Positions 1-8,084 of a stretch of DNA of 64,000 nt are shown here, piece by piece. The position numbers and the translations under genes were made by a program. Source of the stretch: Desulfobacula sp964636495 (GTDB lineage: Bacteria > Desulfobacterota > Desulfobacteria > Desulfobacterales > Desulfobacteraceae); assembly GCA_964636495.1 (NCBI GenBank), contig CAZWSL010000004.1, positions 78,901 through 142,900 on the forward strand, given 5' to 3'. Numbering within the stretch: position 1 is the first letter of the stretch; every line of letters starts with the position of its first letter. The notes under the pieces were generated by a model. The model saw only the letters and a list, made by a program, of their open reading frames with translations. It did not search any database and had not been told where the DNA came from.

Positions 1-2
1 CC

Positions 3-479
3 ATGATGCCTTTTCTTGAAGGAAAAGAGTGCAAGATCATAGCACTCTGTATGGATGATGCAGGTATGCCAGCCTCTTCTGACGACATCCTTGAACGCGC
101 CACCCGTCTGGTAGAGGAGCTCAATCAAATCGGCATTCCCACATCTGCAATTTATGTAGATCCCCTGGTACAGCCCATCAGCACAGATATCAGCAAGGGA
201 AACATGGTCCTTGATGCTGTACGATCCATTAAAGTCCGCTTCCCGGAAGTCCACATTACAGGCGGTCTGTCTAATATTTCCTACGGCCTGCCCCAGAGAA
301 AAATTATCAATAGAACATTTGTTACCCTGATGATGGATGCTGGAATGGATTCTGCCATCATTGATCCTCTGGACTCAAAAATTATGGGTACCATACGGAC
401 TGCTGATATGCTTCTTGGAAAAGATGATTTCTGTATGAATTTCCTGAAAGGTGTGCGTGCCGGAACCATTGAAAGTTAA
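3..479 (+). CDS. Methyltetrahydrofolate:corrinoid methyltransferase-like protein (3' end)
   Basis: This is the C-terminal 158 or so residues of a pterin-binding TIM-barrel methyltransferase; the gene starts upstream of the window, so the first ATG here is internal. The family (AcsE/MtrH/MtgA type) moves methyl groups between a corrinoid protein and tetrahydrofolate in the cytoplasm. The sequence shows the conserved GGLSN motif (about residues 87-91 of this fragment), followed by a GLP-x4-NRTF stretch and a DPLD motif (121-124), all typical of the pterin pocket. It lies ahead of DUF2284, DUF1638 and MttB-family genes, which fits methyl-group entry into the folate pool from a methylated amine. 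The family is clear; the substrate side is inference. Confidence 0.85.
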   Translation: MMPFLEGKECKIIALCMDDAGMPASSDDILERATRLVEELNQIGIPTSAIYVDPLVQPISTDISKGNMVLDAVRSIKVRFPEVHITGGLSNISYGLPQRKIINRTFVTLMMDAGMDSAIIDPLDSKIMGTIRTADMLLGKDDFCMNFLKGVRAGTIES

Positions 480-498
480 ATAGCCTTAAGAACCAGGT

Positions 499-540
499 AA
501 AAATCCCGGCAGATTCAGTTTACCGGGATTTTTATTTTTT
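499..540 (+). terminator. Rho-independent terminator after the methyltransferase
   Basis: An 11-bp perfect stem (AAAAATCCCGG at 499-509 with CCGGGATTTTT at 523-533) is separated by a 13-nt loop and followed by a T-rich tract. It sits 20 bp after the methyltransferase stop and should end that transcript. Confidence 0.8.
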
Positions 541-585
541 AAACAGATACAGCAGTAAATTCAAATCAGATCGGGAAAAGAGCTT

Positions 586-1137
586 ATGTCCCTGGATACA
601 GAACAGAGAGATCAGATTGAAAATATTCTGAAATCCCACAACTATTCAGATTTCAAATGGATTGACCCTAAAAAGATTGTTGTTTCACAATGGGTCAGGA
701 TGAAATGCAGATTTGGATGCAGCGAGTATGGCCACGGGGGGACATGTCCCCCTGCAACACCGTCTGTAGCAGAGTGCAGGGAATTTTTCAGTGAGTATGA
801 AGATGCTGTTATACTGCATTTTGAGGGGTTGATGGACAAGCCTGAGGACCGTCATGCCTGGACTGCAAAAATCAATGCACAACTTGTTCAATTGGAGCGG
901 TCCGTATTTATTGCAGGCTTTGAAAGAGCTTTTCAGCTGTTTATGGACTCCTGCAGCTTCTGCAGAGAGTGTTCTGAAACTCGGGAGACCTGTAAAAAAC
1001 CCCGCATGGCCCGTCCTGCTCCGGAAGCAATGGCAGTGGATGTATACACTACCGTCCGTCAGGCTGGATTTGAAATAAATGTACTGCCGGAGTATGACAG
1101 AACAATGGATCGTTTTGCGATTCTGCTGATCCATTAG
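586..1137 (+). CDS. DUF2284 metal-binding protein
   Basis: A 183-residue cysteine-rich cytoplasmic protein of the DUF2284 family (predicted metal or Fe-S binding). Cysteines occur at positions 41, 45, 54 and 64 in the N-terminal half, and at 123, 126, 129 and 136 in a C-x2-C-x2-C-x6-C group. That spacing resembles Fe-S or zinc coordination. The start has a purine-rich ribosome-binding stretch (gggaaaagag) just upstream. In anaerobes this family often sits beside corrinoid methyltransferases and hydantoinase-like genes, as here. Its reaction is not known; a role in metal or cofactor handling for the methyltransferase system is inference. Confidence 0.8.
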   Translation: MSLDTEQRDQIENILKSHNYSDFKWIDPKKIVVSQWVRMKCRFGCSEYGHGGTCPPATPSVAECREFFSEYEDAVILHFEGLMDKPEDRHAWTAKINAQLVQLERSVFIAGFERAFQLFMDSCSFCRECSETRETCKKPRMARPAPEAMAVDVYTTVRQAGFEINVLPEYDRTMDRFAILLIH

Positions 1138-1220
1138 CATTTGAATAACCTTCCCTGTTCCAAATTTTTAAAGGGGCTTTACCAGGGTGATAAAACTGTT
1201 AACCTGACCGGAGAAAACCA

Positions 1221-4043
1221 TTGAACAGAAAAATCCACGTGATTTCCTGCGCAGTTCTGGCCATTGATATTAAACACAGTGCCAGAAAACTTGGAATCGA
1301 TATAGAGTATAAATTCCTGGAGGCCGGACTCCACAGCAATCCGGGAAAGCTCAAGCAGAAACTTCAGGCTGCCATTGATGAGATCTCAGAAAAAGGATCA
1401 TGTGAGCGTATTGTTATCGGATACGGTATCTGCGGCAAGGGAACCATTGGTGTTCAATCACGTTCTATTCCATTGACCATACCCAAAGTCCATGACTGCA
1501 TCGCACTTTTTTTAGGCGGTGACAAGGCGTATAAAACCGAGTTTAAAAAATTTCCAGGCACATACTACCTCTCGGCAGGCTGGTGTGAAGAGAAGACTGA
1601 GCCCATATCCCAGAGAAAACAGTGGGCCTATTTTGGTGATAAAAAACTTGAATTTGATGATCTGGTTGAAAAACATGGTAAAAATGCAGCCAGGCAAACC
1701 TTTAACTTCTTGAATTCATGGCAGAGAAACTATCAGAGAGCCGCTTTTATCGAAACAGGAGCAAAGACATCTCCACGGTATGAAGACCTGGCCAGAGAGA
1801 TGGCAAGGGAATACAACTGGAAATATAAAAAAATAAAAGGCAGCCAGCTGCTGATCGAAAAAATGATTACAACAGAGGCATCAACAGCTGAAATCCTGTT
1901 TGTGCCGCCAGGGCATGTAATCGGGTTTGATGCAATACAGTCAACGCTGTCTGCCAGTCCTGTTTTAAATCATGACTCTCCAATAAAGAAATCCACCTCT
2001 GTGACAGAAGTTGACAACGGGACAGATCCACATGAAGGCTATATCAAAACCGGTCTGGGAATTGATGCAGGCGGGACATACACAGATGCAGTGATTTATG
2101 ATCTTGAAAAAAACAGAACGCTTTTTAAAAGTAAATCCCTGACTACAAAATGGGATTTTACAATAGGTATCAACAATGCATTAAAGAAACTGGATCAGGA
2201 AAAATTACGCCGGATAGAGCTGATCTCTCTTTCAACAACCCTTGCAACCAATGCTATCGTTGAAAATGAAGGACAGAAAGTCGGAATGCTTCTCATGCCT
2301 CCACATGGTCTCACCATTAATAAGGCGATATCTCATCACCCGAAAGCGGTTATTCAGGGACAGCTGGACATCACAGGCAGGGAGATTATTGCACCTGATC
2401 CGGAAGAGATAAGACAAAAGACTGTTCAGATGGTTAAAAACCATGGCGTGACTGCCTTTGCCGTATCCGGATATGCCGGTTCGATAAATCCCGAGCATGA
2501 AATATCAGTAAAAAAGATCATCCAGCAGGAAACAGGCTGTTTTGTCACCTGCGGCCATGAATTGTCCGACTCATTGAATTTTCATACCAGGGCAACGACT
2601 GCCATGCTCAATGCACGTATTATTCCAAGGCTGACAAATCTTCTTTCAGATGTTGAAAAAGTGATGGCAGATCTCGGCATCCATGCACCCGTTGTCGTGG
2701 TAAAGGGAGACGGCACGTTAATGAATTCTGCCATGGCAAAGCAGCGGCCGGTTGAAACCATTCTTTCCGGCCCTGCAGCCAGTGTGGCAGGTGCAAAACA
2801 TATAACCGGAATCAAAGATGCTCTGGTGGTGGACATGGGCGGAACAACAACAGATACGGCAGCAATAGCAGGCGGTCTGGTAACCCTTAATAAAAAAGGA
2901 TCAAATGTAGGAGGGCACAGAACCCATGTAAATGCCCTTGAAATCAGGACATCAGGACTTGGAGGAGACAGTCTCATCTCCTTTGAAAAGGGAGAATTTC
3001 TTATCGGCCCCAAAAGGGTTGCTCCCATTGCCTGGCTGGGTCACACCCTTCCCCGTGCAAAAGACACCTTAAAATTCTTAAATCAGAATCTGCAGAACTA
3101 CACCACCTCCACCAGAAAAATGCAGATTCTTACCCTGACAGGATCTACAAAGCAGCTTGAACTGACTCCAATGGAGAAAAAAATCATCTCGCTGCTGGAA
3201 GAGAGGCCCTATTCAATTGATGAACTGGTGGTTAAGACAGATGCATTGTCAGACAGCAGTCTCCCTTTAAACAGGCTTGAAGAGAATTTTATCATCCAGC
3301 GATGCGGATTAACCTTGACAGATCTTCTACACATTAATGGAAAATTTGTTAAGTGGGACAGGCAGATAGCACAAGAGCTGTGCGAGATGTTCTGCTATCT
3401 GGCAAAAAAACAGCAGCAGGAGCTGATTGTGCACCTGCTGGAGACAGGTATGAATCTTCTCACTATTGAACTCCTGAAACGCCAGCTGGACGATGAAGTC
3501 GATCCTGAGGCACTCCATACCTGCCCGGTATGCAAGGTTCTGATCCAGAATATGCTGTCCGGAAACAATCCGCTTTACAAAGTATCCATAGACCTCAAAA
3601 GACCGGTGATCGGTATTGGTGCGCCCATCAAATATTTTCTCCCAAAGGCAGTAAATCCGCTTGGTGCTGAAGTGATCCTGCCGGATGATGCAGATGTGGC
3701 CAATGCCATTGGTGCCATAACCAGCCTTGTTGTGATAAAAAAACAGTTGCGGATCATACCTGGTGAGCAGGGAGACTTTATTGTGGAGGGGGTTGCCGGA
3801 ACCCGCCGGTTTAAATATTTTGATGATGCTGATCATTTTGCAAGGAAAAGAGTGATCAGCATCGTAAGAGAGATGGCTGAAGCCTCGGGAACAAGCAGCA
3901 GAAAAGTAAAAATGGAAACAAGGGACAAGATCCCCCTGACTGCAGGTGGCGACCCTGTTTTCATGGGGAGAACCCTTTTTGCCACTCTGACCGGACGACC
4001 TGACATCGTCTTAAAAGAGCACCAGCTGAAAATTCTTGAATAG
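1221..4043 (+). CDS. DUF1638 - hydantoinase/oxoprolinase fusion protein
   Basis: A 940-residue fusion. Residues 1 to about 210 match the DUF1638 pattern, and from about 275 an ASKHA-fold hydantoinase/oxoprolinase begins with GIDAGGTYTD near 280. The second phosphate-binding signature, DMGGTTTD, lies near 537, and a CPVC pair near 767. The start is TTG at 1221, preceded by a GGAG ribosome-binding site; no ATG lies between it and the conserved N-terminus. Hydantoinase A proteins couple ATP hydrolysis to ring opening, but related ASKHA proteins also reactivate corrinoid proteins. Given the methyltransferase neighbours, an ATP-dependent accessory role is plausible, but that is inference. The next gene follows after 14 bp. 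Confidence 0.8.
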   Translation: MNRKIHVISCAVLAIDIKHSARKLGIDIEYKFLEAGLHSNPGKLKQKLQAAIDEISEKGSCERIVIGYGICGKGTIGVQSRSIPLTIPKVHDCIALFLGGDKAYKTEFKKFPGTYYLSAGWCEEKTEPISQRKQWAYFGDKKLEFDDLVEKHGKNAARQTFNFLNSWQRNYQRAAFIETGAKTSPRYEDLAREMAREYNWKYKKIKGSQLLIEKMITTEASTAEILFVPPGHVIGFDAIQSTLSASPVLNHDSPIKKSTSVTEVDNGTDPHEGYIKTGLGIDAGGTYTDAVIYDLEKNRTLFKSKSLTTKWDFTIGINNALKKLDQEKLRRIELISLSTTLATNAIVENEGQKVGMLLMPPHGLTINKAISHHPKAVIQGQLDITGREIIAPDPEEIRQKTVQMVKNHGVTAFAVSGYAGSINPEHEISVKKIIQQETGCFVTCGHELSDSLNFHTRATTAMLNARIIPRLTNLLSDVEKVMADLGIHAPVVVVKGDGTLMNSAMAKQRPVETILSGPAASVAGAKHITGIKDALVVDMGGTTTDTAAIAGGLVTLNKKGSNVGGHRTHVNALEIRTSGLGGDSLISFEKGEFLIGPKRVAPIAWLGHTLPRAKDTLKFLNQNLQNYTTSTRKMQILTLTGSTKQLELTPMEKKIISLLEERPYSIDELVVKTDALSDSSLPLNRLEENFIIQRCGLTLTDLLHINGKFVKWDRQIAQELCEMFCYLAKKQQQELIVHLLETGMNLLTIELLKRQLDDEVDPEALHTCPVCKVLIQNMLSGNNPLYKVSIDLKRPVIGIGAPIKYFLPKAVNPLGAEVILPDDADVANAIGAITSLVVIKKQLRIIPGEQGDFIVEGVAGTRRFKYFDDADHFARKRVISIVREMAEASGTSSRKVKMETRDKIPLTAGGDPVFMGRTLFATLTGRPDIVLKEHQLKILE

Positions 4044-4057
4044 AAAAAGGAGGCTCC

Positions 4058-4939
4058 ATGCAGCTGGGATTACATACATACAGTCTATATCTGCACGGCA
4101 TCGGCCAGGCCTGGGCAGGATTTGAACTGCCGTGGAAAAGAGAATTAAGTACATTTGAGCTTTTTGATCTGGGTATTGAACTCGGGCTGGACGGATTCCA
4201 CCTTGATGACGGTGTTCTCGAAAAACTGGATGCTAATTATCTCAGGGAAGTTAATGCTGCTGCCGAAGAGAAAAACCTCTACCTGGAATATAATATGTCC
4301 CTTGATCTGGGACATTTCGGCATTGGTGTTCAACATGATTTAAAAGAGGGGTTGAACACTGCCCGGCTCATCGGTGCCGATATCCTCAAGGTCAGTATGG
4401 ATCTTCCGCGACCCCGCCCCCGGGCTGGAAGCAGGTTTCATCCGGCAGTCATGCCGTATCTTGAAAAAACAGTTCAAAAACTTAAAACAGCTGCACCTGC
4501 TGCAGAAGCGTACGGTATTCGCCTTGCCCTGGAAAATCATTGTGACAGTTTTTCAGATGAAATCATCTGGGTTATCCAGCAGGTGAACCATCCATTTGTA
4601 GGTGCCTGTATGGATACAGTAAATGCCTGGCATATGTGTGAAGATCCCATGAAAGCAATTGAGAATCTTGCACCCATAGCCTTTACCAACCATTTCAGGG
4701 ATGATTGTATTGAATTCCGCCGTGATGGATTCAGAGTCACAGGTGTGGCAGTGGGCGATGGAGATATTGATATGAAAAAAGCTTATGAACTGATTAAACT
4801 CGAATCTCCCTCTGACCGGATCAATATTGAAACTGAAATGGGGTTCAGCCTGGAAAACAGAGAAGAGGCATTGCGCCTTGAGATTGAAACCATCAGAAAA
4901 AGCATTCACTACTGCAGGAATATTCTTCAAATAAATTAA
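4058..4939 (+). CDS. Sugar phosphate isomerase/epimerase-like TIM-barrel protein
   Basis: A 293-residue xylose-isomerase-like (AP endonuclease family 2) TIM barrel. Candidate metal-binding residues sit in LENHCD (near 157), CMDTVNAW (near 184), TNHFRDD (near 210) and NIETEMG (near 255), the usual Glu/Asp/His/Glu order. It has a strong AAGGAGG ribosome-binding site and follows the hydantoinase fusion by 14 bp, so the two are co-transcribed. The family isomerises or epimerises small polar substrates in the cytoplasm; the substrate cannot be read from sequence. A second, unrelated-looking paralogue is at 62493-63293. Confidence 0.8.
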   Translation: MQLGLHTYSLYLHGIGQAWAGFELPWKRELSTFELFDLGIELGLDGFHLDDGVLEKLDANYLREVNAAAEEKNLYLEYNMSLDLGHFGIGVQHDLKEGLNTARLIGADILKVSMDLPRPRPRAGSRFHPAVMPYLEKTVQKLKTAAPAAEAYGIRLALENHCDSFSDEIIWVIQQVNHPFVGACMDTVNAWHMCEDPMKAIENLAPIAFTNHFRDDCIEFRRDGFRVTGVAVGDGDIDMKKAYELIKLESPSDRINIETEMGFSLENREEALRLEIETIRKSIHYCRNILQIN

Positions 4940-4943
4940 TACC

Positions 4944-4958
4944 GGCTGATCCTCAGCC
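4944..4958 (+). other. Short GC-rich hairpin after the isomerase gene
   Basis: A 6-bp perfect stem (GGCTGA and TCAGCC) with a 3-nt loop lies directly after the isomerase stop. No T-tract follows, so it is at best a weak terminator or an RNA-stabilising element. Confidence 0.35.
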
Positions 4959-5044
4959 ACGACACCATCTGAAATGATAACAAAATTTATCATTATGCAA
5001 AGATATCTCCAATTATAACGCCTATTTTGATATTATGTGATAGT

Positions 5045-5082
5045 ATTTTGATATATTAATTATAATGTTTAATATAATTCAA
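5045..5082 (+). promoter_or_regulatory. Candidate GntR operator upstream of gntR-family gene
   Basis: The 16-mer ATTTTGATATATTAAT (5045-5060) recurs exactly at 5947-5962 on the other side of the regulator gene. Here it is followed by an imperfect inverted counterpart, TTTAATATAATTCAA (5068-5082). A third partial copy, TATTTTGATATTA, lies at 5023-5035. Autoregulation by the adjacent GntR protein is inference. Confidence 0.4.
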
Positions 5083-5207
5083 ACTATTGTTTAATCTTTC
5101 AAAAATAAACTTGTTTATGCTCAATAATTAAATTGTTGATAATATAATTTTATATGATATATATAGGCAGATCCATTAAACCTTATACAGACACACAGGA
5201 GAGATGA

Positions 5208-5879
5208 ATGCCGAAAAAAAAAGGCGGTTCCAGTAAGCTCATCATATATAAGCATATCAGAAAAGATATTATTACAGGCAGGAAGAAACCAGGTGAAAGA
5301 TTATCCATTGATATTCTGAAAAATGAATTCGGCACCAGTGTCACTCCTGTCAGAGATGCTCTTCAGATGCTGTGCCATGAAGATCTTGTAACAATAAAGC
5401 CACGATCGGGTTACTATATTACCAGTGTCACTCTGAAAGAACTGAATGATATGCTTGAGTTGAGACAGATTCTTGAACTGGCTGCAGTGGAACGTGCAGC
5501 TGAAAAAATCAGCGATGAGCAGATCACCCTTCTTGAAAATGTACATGCGGGTTACACGGATGATGATAATGAAACCTATTCAAGATATACTGAAGAAAAC
5601 CAGAATTTTCATTATCTTGTTGCCAGAGCATCTGGAAATGACGAGCTGGCTCGTCAGGTCAATCATTTGCATGACCGTCTGGCCCGCTTTGTTGTAATCG
5701 TCCGTTCAGGAAAAGAGATGGTTGATATTCATGGAAACCTGATTGAAAAATTAAAGGCTCATGATCCTGCAGGAGCCAAAAAGACATTGCAGAAAGAGCT
5801 GGATGAAGCCAGAAGAGCCATCATGGAAAAAATCATGCAGGAAGAAGCTGCCTCCTGGTACCTGGGAACAGCTAAGTGA
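5208..5879 (+). CDS. GntR family transcriptional regulator (FCD domain)
   Basis: A 223-residue regulator. The N-terminal 75 residues form a GntR winged helix-turn-helix, with the signature TPVRDALQ followed by a beta-wing ending in GYYIT. Residues about 80-215 are a helical FCD ligand-binding domain with histidines in FHYLVARASG and near HGNLIEKL, where the FadR/VanR subgroup binds a metal and a carboxylate ligand. The start is chosen because CAGGAGAG lies just upstream; the ATG at 5204 is in another frame. The gene sits between the isomerase and the aldehyde oxidoreductase and is flanked by matching AT-rich repeats, so it likely controls itself and the downstream genes. The effector is unknown. 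Confidence 0.88.
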   Translation: MPKKKGGSSKLIIYKHIRKDIITGRKKPGERLSIDILKNEFGTSVTPVRDALQMLCHEDLVTIKPRSGYYITSVTLKELNDMLELRQILELAAVERAAEKISDEQITLLENVHAGYTDDDNETYSRYTEENQNFHYLVARASGNDELARQVNHLHDRLARFVVIVRSGKEMVDIHGNLIEKLKAHDPAGAKKTLQKELDEARRAIMEKIMQEEAASWYLGTAK

Positions 5880-5880
5880 T

Positions 5881-5902
5881 CATGCCGGCTCTTTCCGGTA
5901 TG
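5881..5902 (+). terminator. Hairpin after the GntR gene
   Basis: An 8-bp stem with one G-T pair (CATGCCGG at 5881-5888, CCGGTATG at 5895-5902) begins at the base after the stop codon. A second CCGG/CCGG stem follows around 5922-5938. There is no immediate T-run, so termination is only possible, not certain. Confidence 0.4.
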
Positions 5903-5946
5903 CTGCATCTCTGTTTCTTGACCGGAAATCTCTCCGGACAATGGAC

Positions 5947-5982
5947 ATTTTGATATATTAATATTTTTTTTTAATATATCAA
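5947..5982 (+). promoter_or_regulatory. AT-rich inverted repeat upstream of the aldehyde oxidoreductase gene
   Basis: TTGATATATTA (5950-5960) and its exact reverse complement TAATATATCAA (5972-5982) are separated by an 11-nt T-rich spacer. The left arm is part of a 16-mer identical to one upstream of the GntR gene (5045-5060). This is a candidate operator for the GntR regulator and lies 157 bp before the aldehyde oxidoreductase start. Confidence 0.45.
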
Positions 5983-6138
5983 TTTTATCATTGTTTTTTT
6001 TTATTTAATAAACTATTGATAGCAATAAAGTGTTATAATATGAATTTGTACAGTTATGATAGAGTCTGGAACAGATATGCTCTACTCAGGTGAATACGAT
6101 TTAAAACAGCAGGCAGATACATCAATGGAGAGAAGATC

Positions 6139-7962
6139 ATGGGTTTGATAAAACAGTTTGGAAGACTGCTCTCCATCAACCTGGATTCAAACCGATGCAC
6201 GTTCTCAAAACTCCCTGAAAAAGCGCTTCCTGCCCTTGGGGGCAGAGGGTTTAACATCTGGTACCTCTATCATAATCTTCCTGTTGGAACGGATCCTTTG
6301 AGTCCTGAAAACATACTGGTGATATCCTGCGGATATCTCACCGGATCATCTGCCCCTACCTCGGCAAGGCTGCACATAAACGCGCTCTCCCCTCTGACAG
6401 GAATACTGGGAAGTTCAAATATCGGAGGATATGCCGGTGCGTGGCTGCGATCGTGCAATATCTCCTCTGTCATCATAAAGGGAAAATCAAATCACCCCGT
6501 CTACCTCTATATTGACCATAACGGCGCCCGTCTGAAAGATGCTTCCCATCTTACGGGTAAAGATACATTTCAGACAGAGGAGAGCCTAAAACAGACCCAT
6601 CAGAATAAAAAACTGAAAATTCTTGCCATCGGGCCTGGTGGTGAAAGTCAGATCAGGTTTGCCGCCATAATGAGCGGAAAGGATCACGCTGCAGGCAGAA
6701 CCGGGATGGGGTCTGTCATGGGATCAAAAAACCTTAAGGCCATCGTGGTCTCCAGGGGGAAGCACACCCATTTTTCTGCAGACACCCCATCACAGAAAAA
6801 AGCAGTAAAAGATTATATATCTCAAATAAAAAAATCTTCAGAATATAATTTTTTTTCAAAATACGGCGGGGCCGGTTATGTTAAATGGGTGAATGATTTT
6901 GGAATTATGGGTGCAAAAAACTACAGCCGTATCGGAATCAGGGATATTGAAAAAATTGATGGCCGGCAGATGGATAAAAATGTTGTCCGGTACAGTGGCT
7001 GTTTCCGGTGCCCGGTACAGTGCAAGGCAGATATAAAAATAGAGGGAGAGGACAAGGATAAACGCTTCACCCGACCAGAATTTGAACCAATAATCAACCT
7101 TGGTCCAAAGTGCGGCCTTAACGATCTAAACCAGATCATTAAACTGGATAACCTCTGTGGCCGCCTTGGAATAGATACGACCTCAACTGCCAGTGTCATT
7201 GCCTTTGCAATGGATCTTTTTGAAAAAAAAATAGTGTCAGATGAAATGGCTGGAAATCTGGATCTCTCCTGGGGGAACTCTGCAGCCATGGAAGAATTAA
7301 TTTATCAGATGGTAGAGGGTAAAGGACTTGGAAAGATTTTACGGCTGGGGGTTAGAAAAGCCGCTGAAATCATAGGGAGAGATGCTGCAAAGCATGCAGC
7401 TCATGTCAAGGGCCTGGAGCTGACGGCATATCATCCTGCAGCTATTATGGGCACCGCACTTGGATATGCGGTATCAAGCCGGGGCGGTGATTACAATAAT
7501 GTTTATGCCAGCCTTGAATACAGCTGGTCAGCATCCAGGGCCAAAGATGAATTTGGAAGCAGTGAAGCTGTCAATATAAAATCGATAACAGCAAAAGGCA
7601 GGGTGATAAAAAAAGCCGTTATTACCAATATCATAGTTGACAGCCTGGGGCTTTGCAAGGTGCCGGTCCTGTCTCTTTTAAAATCCTTTAATCTTGATAA
7701 TGAGATAAAGCTTATAAGAGAGCTGACCAATGTTGATATTACAAACAGAGTGCTTTTTAAAACTGGAGAAAAGACAGCTGCACTTGAGAAGCTCTTTAAT
7801 ATCAAACATGCAGAAGATAATATTCAAGATACACTCCCTGAGATGTTCATTGGCCGGGATAAGGAACAGACATTATTCCGGCAGAATTTTGAGACAATGT
7901 TACAAGGATACTATAAAGCAATGGGTTGGGACAGAAACGGTATCCCGCCTGAACCCGAATAA
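6139..7962 (+). CDS. aor: Aldehyde:ferredoxin oxidoreductase (tungsten pterin, AOR family)
   Basis: A full-length 607-residue AOR-family protein. It oxidises aldehydes to carboxylates, or runs in reverse, with ferredoxin in the cytoplasm, using a tungsto-bispterin and one [4Fe-4S] cluster. The cluster ligands are visible as C288, C291 and C295 in GCFRCPVQC and C506 in GLCKV. The pterin-binding N-terminal GGRGFN motif is at about 37-42. A GGAGAGA ribosome-binding site precedes the ATG. It stands alone between the GntR gene and the MttB-family gene. An aldehyde released by amine breakdown, for instance at the FAD oxidoreductase step, could be its substrate; that is inference. Confidence 0.92.
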   Translation: MGLIKQFGRLLSINLDSNRCTFSKLPEKALPALGGRGFNIWYLYHNLPVGTDPLSPENILVISCGYLTGSSAPTSARLHINALSPLTGILGSSNIGGYAGAWLRSCNISSVIIKGKSNHPVYLYIDHNGARLKDASHLTGKDTFQTEESLKQTHQNKKLKILAIGPGGESQIRFAAIMSGKDHAAGRTGMGSVMGSKNLKAIVVSRGKHTHFSADTPSQKKAVKDYISQIKKSSEYNFFSKYGGAGYVKWVNDFGIMGAKNYSRIGIRDIEKIDGRQMDKNVVRYSGCFRCPVQCKADIKIEGEDKDKRFTRPEFEPIINLGPKCGLNDLNQIIKLDNLCGRLGIDTTSTASVIAFAMDLFEKKIVSDEMAGNLDLSWGNSAAMEELIYQMVEGKGLGKILRLGVRKAAEIIGRDAAKHAAHVKGLELTAYHPAAIMGTALGYAVSSRGGDYNNVYASLEYSWSASRAKDEFGSSEAVNIKSITAKGRVIKKAVITNIIVDSLGLCKVPVLSLLKSFNLDNEIKLIRELTNVDITNRVLFKTGEKTAALEKLFNIKHAEDNIQDTLPEMFIGRDKEQTLFRQNFETMLQGYYKAMGWDRNGIPPEPE

Positions 7963-7989
7963 ATAATAAAATCCATATAACAGCCATGG

Positions 7990-8017
7990 GGCAGACCTGA
8001 TCTGTTATCAGGCTGCC
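7990..8017 (+). other. Strong intergenic hairpin between aor and the mttB-family gene
   Basis: GGCAG-A-CCTGAT, a 5-nt loop, then ATCAGG-CTGCC gives 11 base pairs with one bulged A. There is no T-tract after it. It may be a terminator, a processing site, or a member of a small GGCAG...CTGCC hairpin family, because a similar hairpin occurs at 58396-58424. Confidence 0.45.
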
Positions 8018-8084
8018 TTACAACAGAGAGTAAAAAAATTTGAATCATTTACTTTGTTATTTCATATAAAAATTGGAGGAAAAA

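Noticed and set aside
3327..3836. 169-residue minus-strand ORF
   Set aside because: It lies wholly within the hydantoinase fusion in antisense, with no family motif; a shadow ORF.
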